Source: Streptomyces jumonjinensis
Lineage (GTDB): Bacteria > Actinomycetota > Actinomycetes > Streptomycetales > Streptomycetaceae
DNA: 52,448 nucleotides
Assembly (NCBI RefSeq): GCF_009600885.1
Contig: NZ_VCLA01000192.1
Span: 136,451 to 188,898, forward strand
Direction of reading: 5' to 3'
Part shown: piece after piece, positions 32,970 through 39,945 of the stretch
Layout: every line of letters starts with the position of its first letter
Numbering within the stretch: the first letter of the stretch is position 1
Notes under the pieces: generated by a model
Databases searched by the model: none
The model's input: only the letters and a program-made list of their open reading frames with translations
Told to the model about the DNA's origin: nothing
Made by a program: the position numbers and the translations under genes

Positions 32970-34370
32970 ATGAGCGACACCCCGGACAGCGCCGTCCGTA
33001 CGTACATCCAGCAGCATCGCGCCGCCTTCCTCGACGACCTCGCGGAGTGGCTCCGCATCCCCTCCGTTTCGGCCCAGCCCGAGCACGAGGAGGATGTACG
33101 GCGCAGCGCCGACTGGCTCGCCGCCAGTCTCCGGGAGACCGGCTTCCCGGTCGCCGAGGTGTGGTCCACGCCCGGCGCGCCCGCCGTGTTCGCCGAGTGG
33201 CCGTCCGGCGACCCCGCCGCGCCCACCGTGCTGGTCTACGGGCACCATGATGTGCAGCCCGCCGCCCGCGAGGACGGCTGGCACACCGACCCCTTCGAGC
33301 CGACGTTCGTCGGGGGCAGGCTCTACGCCCGTGGCGCGGCCGACGACAAGGGGCAGGTCTTCTTCCACACCCTGGGGGTGCGGGCGCATCTGGCCGCCAC
33401 CGGGCGCAGCGCGCCCGCCGTCAATCTGAAGCTGCTGATCGAGGGCGAGGAGGAGTCCGGGTCGCCGAACTTCCGGGATCTGGTCGAGGCCAACGCGGGC
33501 CGCCTCGCGGCCGACGCCGTGATCGTCTCGGACACCGGTATGTGGTCCGAGGACACCCCCACCGTCTGCACCGGAATGCGCGGGCTCGCGGACTGCGAGA
33601 TCGAGCTGTACGGCCCCGATCAGGACATCCACTCCGGCTCCTTCGGCGGTGCGGTCCCCAATCCGGCCACGGTCGCGGCCCGTCTCGTCGCCGGGCTGCA
33701 CGACGAGGACGAGAGGGTCACGATCCCCGGCTTCTACGACGGGATCCCCCCGCTCGGCGACGCGGAGCGCGCGCTCATCGCCGAGCTGCCGTTCGATGAG
33801 GCGGCCTGGCTGAGCACGGCCAAGTCGCACGGCACGCTCGGGGAGCGCGGCTACTCCACCCTGGAGCGGGTCTGGGCCCGCCCGACCGCCGAGGTCAACG
33901 GCATCGGCGGCGGTTACCAGGGCCCCGGCGGCAAGACGATCGTTCCTTCGTCGGCGGTTCTGAAGCTCTCGTTCCGCCTGGTCGCCGGGCAGGATCCGGA
34001 CGCGATCGAGGTCGCGGTGAACCAGTGGATCGCCGAGCGCGTCCCGGCGGGCATCCGCTACGACCTCACCTTCGGGGCCTCCACCCGCCCCTGTCTGACC
34101 CCGCTGGACCACCCCGCCCTCCAGTCGGTGGTGCGCTCCATGAGCCGGGCCTTCGACGGCGCGAAGATCCGCTTCACCCGTGAGGGCGGCTCGGGACCGG
34201 CCGCCGATCTCCAGGATGTGCTGGGCACGCCCGTGCTGTTCCTCGGCATCTCCGTACCGTCCGACGGCTGGCACGCCCCCAACGAGAAGGTCGAGGTGGA
34301 CCTGCTGTTCAAGGGCGTGGAGACGGCCGCCCATCTGTGGGAGGACCTCGCCGCCGCGGCCATCGGCTGA
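32970..34370 (+). CDS. M20/M25-family dipeptidase (di-zinc)
   Basis: A 466-residue metallopeptidase of the ArgE/DapE/CNDP-like M20 family. Zinc ligands and catalytic residues are visible: VLVYGHHDVQP (His and the essential Asp two residues later), GRLYARGAADDKGQ (bridging Asp), LIEGEEESGSPN (catalytic Glu pair) and IVSDTGMW (Asp), with the final His in GWHAPNEKV. The central GPDQDIHSGSFGG is the dimerisation domain signature of the dipeptidase branch. Cytoplasmic; it would hydrolyse small dipeptides or N-acyl amino acids. It lies between adnB and nudC; its -10 box overlaps the adnB stop. Confidence 0.95.
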   Translation: MSDTPDSAVRTYIQQHRAAFLDDLAEWLRIPSVSAQPEHEEDVRRSADWLAASLRETGFPVAEVWSTPGAPAVFAEWPSGDPAAPTVLVYGHHDVQPAAREDGWHTDPFEPTFVGGRLYARGAADDKGQVFFHTLGVRAHLAATGRSAPAVNLKLLIEGEEESGSPNFRDLVEANAGRLAADAVIVSDTGMWSEDTPTVCTGMRGLADCEIELYGPDQDIHSGSFGGAVPNPATVAARLVAGLHDEDERVTIPGFYDGIPPLGDAERALIAELPFDEAAWLSTAKSHGTLGERGYSTLERVWARPTAEVNGIGGGYQGPGGKTIVPSSAVLKLSFRLVAGQDPDAIEVAVNQWIAERVPAGIRYDLTFGASTRPCLTPLDHPALQSVVRSMSRAFDGAKIRFTREGGSGPAADLQDVLGTPVLFLGISVPSDGWHAPNEKVEVDLLFKGVETAAHLWEDLAAAAIG

Positions 34371-34457
34371 TCCGCCGACCCATCGATCCATCGATCCACC
34401 GCCGATTCGCCGATCCGCCGAAACCGAGACCCGATTCACCGGGGGAGTTGGAAGTAC

Positions 34458-35426
34458 GTGAGCACCAACGGTCATGTCACCACGGAGCGCGCCACCGGCC
34501 TCACCGCACCGCCCGTCAGCCTGACCGCACCCAGCGGGATCGACCGGGAGGCCCATCACCGCCTGGACGAGGCATGGCTGGCGGCTGCGTGGAGCCACCC
34601 CACGACCCGGGTCTTCGTGGTCAGCGGCGGGCAGGCGCTGATCGACGACACCCCCGACGGGCGGACCGAACTGGTCATGACCCCGGCCTTCGAGGCCCCG
34701 GTCACCGAGACCCACCGCTACTTCCTGGGCACCGACGAGAACGGGGTGCGCTACTTCGCGCTCCAGAAGGACACCCTGCCGGGCCGGATGGACCAGTCGG
34801 CCCGCCCGGCCGGGCTCAGGGAGGCCGGGCTGCTGCTCTCGCCGAGGGACGCCGGTCTGCTGGTGCACGCGGTCGCGCTGGAGAACTGGCAGCGGCTGCA
34901 CCGCTTCTGCTCACGCTGCGGCGAGCGCACGGTGATCGCGGCGGCGGGCCATGTCCGCCGCTGCCAGGCCTGCGGCGCCGAGCACTATCCGCGCACGGAC
35001 CCGGCCGTGATCATGCTGGTCACCGATGAGGACGACCGGGTACTGCTGGGCCGCCAGGTGCACTGGCCCGAGGGCCGCTTCTCGACGCTCGCGGGCTTTG
35101 TGGAGCCGGGCGAGTCCATCGAGCAGTCGGTGCGCCGCGAGGCATGGGAGGAGGCGGGGGTCACGATCGGCGAGGTCGACTACATCGCCAGCCAGCCCTG
35201 GCCCTTCCCGTCCAGCCTGATGCTCGGCTTCACCGCGCGGGCCACCTCGTCCGAGATCACCGTGGACGGCGAGGAGCTCCATGAGGCGCGCTGGTTCTCC
35301 CGGGAAGACCTGCGGGCCGCGTTCGAGTCCGGGGAGGTGCTGCCTCCCTTCGGGATCTCGATCGCGGCCCGGCTGATCGAACTCTGGTACGGCGAACCGC
35401 TCCCCAGACCGGGAAGCCCGGCCTGA
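34458..35426 (+). CDS. nudC: NAD(+) diphosphatase NudC
   Basis: A 322-residue NudC-type NUDIX hydrolase that cleaves NADH/NAD and can remove NAD caps from RNA. A four-Cys zinc ribbon is present: CSRCGE (about 151-154) and CQACGAEHYPRTDP (about 169-172). The Nudix box is GFVEPGESIEQSVRREAWEEAGV (split here as GFVEPGES and RREAWEEAGV, about 213-235). It is followed by the NudC-specific SQPWPFP motif and YIASQ. The GTG at 34,458 follows GGGGGAGTTGGAAG. It precedes a bidirectional terminator and the convergent mycoredoxin; the NudC-Mrx1-UvrD2 neighbourhood equals Rv3199c-Rv3198A-Rv3198c. Confidence 0.95.
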   Translation: MSTNGHVTTERATGLTAPPVSLTAPSGIDREAHHRLDEAWLAAAWSHPTTRVFVVSGGQALIDDTPDGRTELVMTPAFEAPVTETHRYFLGTDENGVRYFALQKDTLPGRMDQSARPAGLREAGLLLSPRDAGLLVHAVALENWQRLHRFCSRCGERTVIAAAGHVRRCQACGAEHYPRTDPAVIMLVTDEDDRVLLGRQVHWPEGRFSTLAGFVEPGESIEQSVRREAWEEAGVTIGEVDYIASQPWPFPSSLMLGFTARATSSEITVDGEELHEARWFSREDLRAAFESGEVLPPFGISIAARLIELWYGEPLPRPGSPA

Positions 35427-35448
35427 GCGGCCCGCCGGGGCGCCCACG

Positions 35449-35471
35449 AGGGCCCGCGTGAGCGGGCCCTT
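35449..35471. terminator. Bidirectional stem-loop terminator, nudC/mycoredoxin
   Basis: AGGGCCCGC (35,449-35,457) pairs with GCGGGCCCT (35,462-35,470) over a GTGA loop, followed by T. It lies between convergent genes. Confidence 0.8.
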
Positions 35472-35500
35472 CCGGCGGCACCCGCCATGAGGCGGGGTGA

Positions 35501-35755
35501 TCAGGAGGCGAGGGCCTGCTTCACCTGGGCCAGGCTCGGGTTCGTCATGACCGACTCGCTGCCGGCGGGAGAGATCACCAGGAGCGTCGGCACGGTCTGG
35601 TTGCCGCCGTTGGCCTTCTCCACGAACGCGGCGGACTCGGGGTCCTGCTCGATGTTGATCTCGGTGTACGCGATGCCCTCGCGGTCCATCTGGCTCTTCA
35701 GCCGACGGCAGTATCCGCACCAGGTGGTGCTGTACATCGTCACAGTGCCCGACAT
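35501..35755 (-). CDS. mrx1: Mycoredoxin (glutaredoxin-like)
   Basis: An 84-residue glutaredoxin-fold protein with the actinobacterial mycoredoxin active site TTWCGYCRRL (Cys13, Cys16). The cis-Pro is in NQTVPTLLV, and the end is SLAQVKQALAS. Mycoredoxin-1 reduces mixed disulfides between proteins and mycothiol using the mycothiol/mycothiol reductase/NADPH system. The ATG at 35,755 is preceded by AGAGGAG about twelve bases upstream; the longer open frame to 36,205 is not protein-like. Convergent with nudC, divergent from uvrD2, as in mycobacteria (Rv3198A). Confidence 0.95.
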   Translation of the reverse strand: MSGTVTMYSTTWCGYCRRLKSQMDREGIAYTEINIEQDPESAAFVEKANGGNQTVPTLLVISPAGSESVMTNPSLAQVKQALAS

Positions 35756-35814
35756 CGTCTTCCGGCTCCTCTGCTGGTCTGCTGTCCTGTGGTCTGCTGG
35801 TCCGCGCTCCGCCG

Positions 35815-35852
35815 ACCCGGCGGGCGCGGACATGCGTCCGCGCCCGCCGGGT
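35815..35852. promoter_or_regulatory. 17-bp perfect inverted repeat between divergent genes
   Basis: ACCCGGCGGGCGCGGAC (35,815-35,831) pairs exactly with 35,836-35,852 across an ATGC loop. It lies between divergent mycoredoxin and uvrD2, where a terminator is not expected. It could be a 5'-UTR structure of the mycoredoxin mRNA, an operator, or a terminator of antisense transcription. Confidence 0.55.
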
Positions 35853-35987
35853 GCGCTACCGCTAGAACATACGTGTCCCGGCCACCATTCCCCGCGCCCG
35901 GTACTCTCCCGCCCGCACCCGGATCCGGCGCGGACCCGCACCCGATCACCGTACGGCCCGGTACCGGTATGACTACAGCCTCCCGGC

Positions 35988-35996
35988 TGTGGACAA
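35988..35996 (-). promoter_or_regulatory. DnaA-box-like 9-mer (TTGTCCACA, minus strand)
   Basis: TGTGGACAA on the plus strand is the streptomycete-consensus DnaA box read on the minus strand. It lies 40 bp before the uvrD2 start. Isolated site. Confidence 0.3.
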
Positions 35997-36035
35997 CCGC
36001 CGCACCGGCCTCCGTGGACCTGGCAGCATGGCAGT

Positions 36036-38219
36036 GTGACAGCAGCAACGCACTCCTCTCTTTTCCCGCAGGTCCCCGAGTCGGCCGACGCGGTGCTCGA
36101 CGGGCTCGACCCCGAGCAGCGCGAGGTGGCGACCGCCCTGCACGGTCCGGTGTGCGTGCTGGCGGGCGCTGGCACGGGCAAGACACGGGCGATCACCCAC
36201 CGCATCGCCTACGGCGTCCGCGCGGGCATACTCCAGCCCGGCAGCGTGCTGGCCGTCACTTTCACCAACCGTGCCGCGGGTGAGATGCGCGGGCGGCTGC
36301 GGCAGCTCGGCGCGGGCGGCGTCCAGGCCCGCACCTTCCACTCCGCGGCCCTGCGCCAGCTGCAGTACTTCTGGCCGAAAGTCGTCGGCGGTGATCTGCC
36401 CCGGCTGCTGGATCGCAAGATCCAGCTGGTCGCGGAGTCGGCCGCGCGCTGCCGTATCCGGCTCGACCGCAATGAGCTGCGCGATGTCACCAGCGAGATC
36501 GAGTGGGCGAAGGTCACCCAGACCGTGCCCGCCGACTATCCGGCGGCCGTCGCCAAATCCCTGCGGGAGGCCCCGCGCGACCCGGCTGAAATCAGCCAGA
36601 TCTATGGGATGTACGAGCAGCTCAAGCGCGATCGCGCGGTGATTGACTTCGAGGACGTCCTGCTGCTGACGGTCGGCATCCTCCAGGACCGCCGTGACAT
36701 CGCCGACCAGATCCGCCGCCAGTACCAGCATTTCGTCGTGGACGAGTACCAGGACGTGAGCCCGCTCCAGCAGCGCCTGCTCGATCTGTGGCTCGGGGAC
36801 CGCGACAGCCTCTGCGTCGTCGGCGACGCCAGCCAGACGATCTACTCCTTCACCGGAGCCACCCCCGACCATCTGCTGAACTTCCGTACCCGCCACCCCT
36901 CGGCGACCGTCGTCAAACTGGTCCGCGACTACCGCTCCACCCCCGAGGTCGTCCACCTCGCCAACGGACTGCTCAACCAGGCCCGCGGCCGGGCTGCCGA
37001 GCACCGCCTCGAACTGGTCTCCCAGCGCGACCCCGGCCCCGCGCCCTCCTATACGGAGTACCCGGACGAACCGGCGGAGGCCGAGGGCACCGCCCGCAGG
37101 ATCCGCGATCTGATCGCCGCGGGCGTGCCCGCCGGAGAGATCGCCGTGCTCTACCGGATCAACGCCCAGTCGGAGGTCTACGAGCAGGCCCTCGCCGATG
37201 CGGGAGTCCCCTATCAGCTGCGCGGCGCGGAGCGCTTCTTCGAACGCCAGGAAGTGCGGGAAGCGGGCGTCGCCCTGCGCGGAGCGGCCCGCGCGGGGGG
37301 CAATGACTCTCTGCTCGACGACGCGGAGAATCTGCCTTCCCAGGTCCGCGCGGTGCTCTCCACCAAGGGCTGGACCACCGAGCCGCCCGCTGGGTCCGGA
37401 GCGGTGCGCGACCGCTGGGAGTCCCTGGCCGCGCTGGTGCGCCTCGCGGAGGACTTCGCCCGGGTCAAGCCCGAGGCCACGCTCGCCGACCTGGTGGCCG
37501 AGCTGGACGAGCGGGCCGCCGCCCAGCACGCCCCCACCGTGCAGGGGGTCACCCTCGCCTCCCTGCACGCGGCGAAGGGCCTGGAGTGGGATGCCGTCTT
37601 CCTGGTCGGGCTCACCGAGGGCATGATGCCGATCACCTATGCCAAGACCGATGAGCAGGTGGAGGAGGAGCGGCGGCTGCTCTATGTCGGCGTCACCCGC
37701 GCCCGGCTCCATCTCTCGCTGTCCTGGGCGCTCTCCCGCTCCCCGGGAGGCCGCGCCTCCCGCCGCCCCACGCGCTTTCTGAACGGGATGCGCCCGGGTT
37801 CGGCCGCCCCCGGGTCCCGGGGGGCCGCGGGAGCGGGCGGGGCCGAGCGCGGCAGCGGGCGGCGCAAGCGGCGTGGCCCGGTGCTCTGCCGGGTGTGCGG
37901 CACGACGCTGACCGACGCGGGCGAGATGAAGCTGATGCGCTGTGAGGACTGCCCGTCCGACATGGACGAGGCGCTGTACGAGCGGCTGCGCGAGTGGCGC
38001 TCGGAACAGGCGAAGGAACTGGGCCAGCCCGCCTACTGCGTGTTCACCGACAAGACCCTGATGGCGATCGCCGAGAGCGTCCCGGGCGACGCGGGCGAGC
38101 TGTCGGGCATCTCCGGTGTCGGCGGTCGCAAACTGGAGCGGTTCGGAGCCGATGTCCTCGCCATCTGCGCAGGTCAGGAGCCGGGGCAGGAGGCCGAGGA
38201 GGGGTCCGCGGAAGACTGA
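36036..38219 (+). CDS. uvrD2: ATP-dependent DNA helicase UvrD2
   Basis: A 727-residue SF1A helicase. Walker A is AGAGTGKTR (about 44-52), followed by AVTFTNRAAGEM, VVDEYQDVSPLQ (about 234), VVGDASQTIYSFTGA, LASLHAAKGLEW and YVGVTRARLHL. After the motor comes a tetracysteine segment, CRVCG (Cys618, Cys621) and CEDC (Cys636, Cys639), then an HRDC domain (about 645-715: AYCVFTDKTLMAIAE, ISGVGGRKLERFG). This helicase-CxxC-HRDC order matches mycobacterial UvrD2, which is essential there. It unwinds DNA 3'-5' in repair or replication. The start GTG at 36,036 has no ribosome site; CAGCAT six bases upstream may be a -10. Confidence 0.95.
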   Translation: MTAATHSSLFPQVPESADAVLDGLDPEQREVATALHGPVCVLAGAGTGKTRAITHRIAYGVRAGILQPGSVLAVTFTNRAAGEMRGRLRQLGAGGVQARTFHSAALRQLQYFWPKVVGGDLPRLLDRKIQLVAESAARCRIRLDRNELRDVTSEIEWAKVTQTVPADYPAAVAKSLREAPRDPAEISQIYGMYEQLKRDRAVIDFEDVLLLTVGILQDRRDIADQIRRQYQHFVVDEYQDVSPLQQRLLDLWLGDRDSLCVVGDASQTIYSFTGATPDHLLNFRTRHPSATVVKLVRDYRSTPEVVHLANGLLNQARGRAAEHRLELVSQRDPGPAPSYTEYPDEPAEAEGTARRIRDLIAAGVPAGEIAVLYRINAQSEVYEQALADAGVPYQLRGAERFFERQEVREAGVALRGAARAGGNDSLLDDAENLPSQVRAVLSTKGWTTEPPAGSGAVRDRWESLAALVRLAEDFARVKPEATLADLVAELDERAAAQHAPTVQGVTLASLHAAKGLEWDAVFLVGLTEGMMPITYAKTDEQVEEERRLLYVGVTRARLHLSLSWALSRSPGGRASRRPTRFLNGMRPGSAAPGSRGAAGAGGAERGSGRRKRRGPVLCRVCGTTLTDAGEMKLMRCEDCPSDMDEALYERLREWRSEQAKELGQPAYCVFTDKTLMAIAESVPGDAGELSGISGVGGRKLERFGADVLAICAGQEPGQEAEEGSAED

Positions 38220-38233
38220 GACAAACTCGTCGG

Positions 38234-38272
38234 AAAAATAGTTTGCGCAGGCCCCGACGCTCCCCATAGGTT
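38234..38272 (+). promoter_or_regulatory. whiB7-type autoregulated promoter
   Basis: An AT-only run (AAAAATA, 38,234-38,240) directly precedes the -35-like TTTGCG/TTGCGC (38,242-38,248). An 18-19-bp spacer leads to TAGGTT (38,267-38,272). An A/T stretch next to the -35 is the recognised mark of WhiB7-SigA targets, bound by the AT-hook. Transcription would start near 38,279, about 630 nt before whiB7. Confidence 0.6.
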
Positions 38273-38337
38273 CTTAACCACGCGAACAGCGGCTTCTCCG
38301 AAGCCCTGTCATCGTGTTGTACTTATCCGAATACAGC

Positions 38338-38355
38338 GACCGGCTTCGGCCGGTC
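38338..38355 (+). promoter_or_regulatory. UUCG-tetraloop hairpin in the whiB7 leader
   Basis: GACCGGC-TTCG-GCCGGTC is a perfect 7-bp stem with a stable tetraloop, just upstream of the uORF ribosome site (GAGGAGG, about 38,368). A second hairpin (GGCTTC-TCC-GAAGCC, 38,291-38,305) precedes it. Confidence 0.5.
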
Positions 38356-38382
38356 CCGAGACGCCGAGAGGAGGCGAGTCCA

Positions 38383-38712
38383 GTGATCAGCAACAACATC
38401 AGCTCCATCAAGCCCATCCCGATGACCGATCGCTCGATCGTCGCCTCCGCCTGCTCGCTCGGCTTCTCGGCGTCGTTCCGCGCCACCGGTCTGTCCGGTC
38501 TCCGGACCGAGACGGCTCTGCTGCCTCTGGCAGGACTTCCCGTCCCCATGGGCAATGAGCGACCGACCAAGGCACTGGAAGCAGCAGTAGCGACGGCGGA
38601 GGCGAAAGCCTATGCCTTTGCGGCAGCCAGTGCCGGAACCGTGCAGCAGACGCACCACCACCACACCAAGTGGGCCTTCCGTGGGCTCAAACCCTGGAGT
38701 GATCCAGCCTGA
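38383..38712 (+). CDS. whiB7 upstream ORF (regulatory leader, 109 codons)
   Basis: The GTG at 38,383 follows GAGGAGG. The predicted 109-residue product begins VISNNISSIKPIPMTDRSIV, is Ala-rich in the middle, and ends QQTHHHHTKWAFRGLKPWSDPA (split as QQTHHHHTKW and GLKPWSDPA). No domain is recognised. Its stop codon (38,710-38,712) is inside an 11-bp inverted repeat and 23 bp before an intrinsic terminator that precedes whiB7. uORF-dependent control of whiB7/wblC transcription by ribosome-targeting antibiotics has been described, so the ORF probably acts in cis: ribosome stalling would free sequences that block the terminator. A separate protein function cannot be excluded. Confidence 0.65.
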   Translation: MISNNISSIKPIPMTDRSIVASACSLGFSASFRATGLSGLRTETALLPLAGLPVPMGNERPTKALEAAVATAEAKAYAFAAASAGTVQQTHHHHTKWAFRGLKPWSDPA

Positions 38713-38726
38713 TCTGATCAGGCTGG
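38704..38726 (+). promoter_or_regulatory. Inverted repeat spanning the uORF stop codon
   Basis: CCAGCCTGATC (38,704-38,714) is perfectly complementary to GATCAGGCTGG (38,716-38,726). The uORF TGA is in the left arm, so a terminating ribosome would melt this hairpin. Candidate switch element. Confidence 0.65.
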
Positions 38727-38734
38727 CGCCTTCA

Positions 38735-38776
38735 GGGCCGCGGAACCCCACTCGGGATCCGCGGCCCTTCTGTTTT
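38735..38776 (+). terminator. Intrinsic terminator in the whiB7 leader
   Basis: GGGCCGCGGA (38,735-38,744) pairs with TCCGCGGCCC (38,758-38,767). The stem is followed at once by TTCTGTTTT (38,768-38,776), a strong T-tract for this genome. It lies 130 bp upstream of the whiB7 start, so full-length whiB7 mRNA requires readthrough. Confidence 0.8.
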
Positions 38777-38905
38777 CCCTGGACCAGGGGAGCCAGAGCG
38801 AAGGGGCCTCGGGACAGCAGCACCCGGTACCAGCCCCCCGGCACCGCCCGGGGGACCACCAACCGGCCGACCGGCCGGACCGACAAGACGAGGAAAGACA
38901 CCACC

Positions 38906-39283
38906 GTGCAACTCGAAGCGCACGCCCCGTCCGTACCGCATTCCGAGACGATCCCCTTGCCCGCTCCCACGGAGGACCCCACCTTGACCCCGCTCACCCC
39001 ACTCACCGCGCTGACCGCGCTCGATGACGCCATCGAGAACCTCGGCGTACCCGTTCCCTGCCGCTCCTACGACCCGGAGGTCTTCTTCGCCGAGTCCCCC
39101 GCGGACGTGGAGTACGCCAAGTCCCTCTGCCGCACCTGCCCGCTGATGGAGGCTTGCCTCGCGGGTGCCAAGGAGCGGCGTGAGCCGTGGGGTGTCTGGG
39201 GCGGAGAGCTCTTCGTCCAGGGCGTGGTCGTCGCCCGGAAGCGGCCCCGTGGTCGCCCGCGCAAGAACCCGGTCTCGGCATGA
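38906..39283 (+). CDS. whiB7: WhiB7/WblC transcriptional regulator of antibiotic resistance
   Basis: A 125-residue WhiB-family iron-sulfur protein. Four Cys bind the cluster: Cys52 (PCRSYDPEVFF), Cys75 and Cys78 (CRTC) and Cys84 (PLMEAC). The G-V-W-G-G turn (EPWGVWGGE) contacts SigA region 4. The basic C-terminus carries the AT-hook RGRPRK (about 116-121), which defines WhiB7. WhiB7 with SigA activates resistance genes after ribosome-targeting drugs and its own promoter. The GTG at 38,906 follows AGGAAAG; the upstream frame to 38,612 is the terminator region. It overlaps the next ORF by 4 bp (ATGA). Confidence 0.96.
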   Translation: MQLEAHAPSVPHSETIPLPAPTEDPTLTPLTPLTALTALDDAIENLGVPVPCRSYDPEVFFAESPADVEYAKSLCRTCPLMEACLAGAKERREPWGVWGGELFVQGVVVARKRPRGRPRKNPVSA

Positions 39284-39603
39284 ACGTCATCGGGACCATC
39301 GACCGCCCCCTCACGCACGATCCCCAGAAGCAGGCCCCCATGCCCACTTCCACGAGCGAGCCCTCCGGCTCCGCCACCTCAGACGTCACCACCATCGGCG
39401 CGAACGCCTCGCGTCAGAACAGGACCCGTGAGATGCAACTCATCCCAGAAGCTCTAGCCCGTGCGCATATGCATGAGCGCATGCGCGAGGCCGAGACGGA
39501 GCGCCGGGCCGTACACCTGGTCTCCGCCCGGCGGATGCAGCGCCGCGCCGAGCGTGTCTCGATGCGCGCCCGCCGTGCGCTCGCCATGGCCGTCATGAAC
39601 TGA
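39280..39603 (+). CDS. Small basic helical protein, coupled to whiB7
   Basis: A 107-residue protein whose ATG overlaps the whiB7 stop (ATGA), implying translational coupling. Residues 1-50 are Thr/Ser-rich and poorly conserved-looking. The C-terminal half (MQLIPEALARAHMHERMREA onward) is a long Arg/Ala/Glu helix ending RRALAMAVMN. An alternative start at the ATG at 39,432 would give only this helical part and has AGGA upstream; that shorter form is a realistic annotation. Function unknown, although co-expression with whiB7 would make it antibiotic-inducible. Confidence 0.65.
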   Translation: MNVIGTIDRPLTHDPQKQAPMPTSTSEPSGSATSDVTTIGANASRQNRTREMQLIPEALARAHMHERMREAETERRAVHLVSARRMQRRAERVSMRARRALAMAVMN

Positions 39604-39615
39604 CAGCAGCTGAAC

Positions 39616-39651
39616 CCGCGGGGGCCGGTCCGAACGGACCGGCCCCCGCGG
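39616..39651 (+). terminator. 17-bp stem-loop terminator after the whiB7 operon
   Basis: 39,616-39,632 is fully complementary to 39,635-39,651 (effective loop GAAC or AA), 13 bp after the stop of the small basic protein. A very stable hairpin; TTGTC follows. Confidence 0.85.
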
Positions 39652-39684
39652 TGCGTTGTCCCCCCGCCGGGCCGCCCGGGGGGT

Positions 39685-39690
39685 TATCGT
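39685..39690 (+). promoter_or_regulatory. -10-like hexamer TATCGT, leaderless start
   Basis: TATCGT ends 6 nt before the GTG at 39,697; no ribosome site is present. Confidence 0.45.
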
Positions 39691-39696
39691 CACCGG

Positions 39697-39897
39697 GTGG
39701 ATGAGCAGCAGACTCCCCGCCCGGTGCGACCGGGTGCCGAGAACGTCGTGTGTTCCCGCTGCGGCAAGGCCGCGGAGGGGATCCCGCCCACCTGGATCTG
39801 CTCCGTGGAGAACCACACCCGTCACTACTTCTGCGAGGGCTGCGCGCGGGCCAATCTCCGCGCGATCGAGAGCCGTCTCGACTCGGCCTGGTGGTGA
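39697..39897 (+). CDS. Small zinc-ribbon protein
   Basis: A 66-residue protein with two Cys pairs, VVCSRCGKA and FCEGCARAN, plus another Cys (WICSVENHTRHYFC) and His residues. It probably folds around one zinc. It begins MDEQQTPRPVRPGAENV and ends SRLDSAWW. Acidic-neutral, no membrane segment; cytoplasmic. The GTG start directly follows a -10-like box. Convergent with the ABC1 kinase gene, 48 bp away. Function unknown; such ribbons commonly mediate protein or nucleic-acid contacts. Confidence 0.75.
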   Translation: MDEQQTPRPVRPGAENVVCSRCGKAAEGIPPTWICSVENHTRHYFCEGCARANLRAIESRLDSAWW

Positions 39898-39945
39898 CCG
39901 CGAGGTCTGCCCCGGCCCCGCGGCGGCGGCCCGGAAGCCCGGGGC

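Noticed and set aside
35872..35886. Possible LexA/SOS box (GAACATACGTGT) upstream of uvrD2
   Set aside because: Only the left half matches GAAC-N4-GTTC; the right half has two mismatches.
35973..38267. 764-codon open frame antisense to uvrD2
   Set aside because: The plus strand carries all UvrD motifs plus CxxC and HRDC; the minus frame has none.
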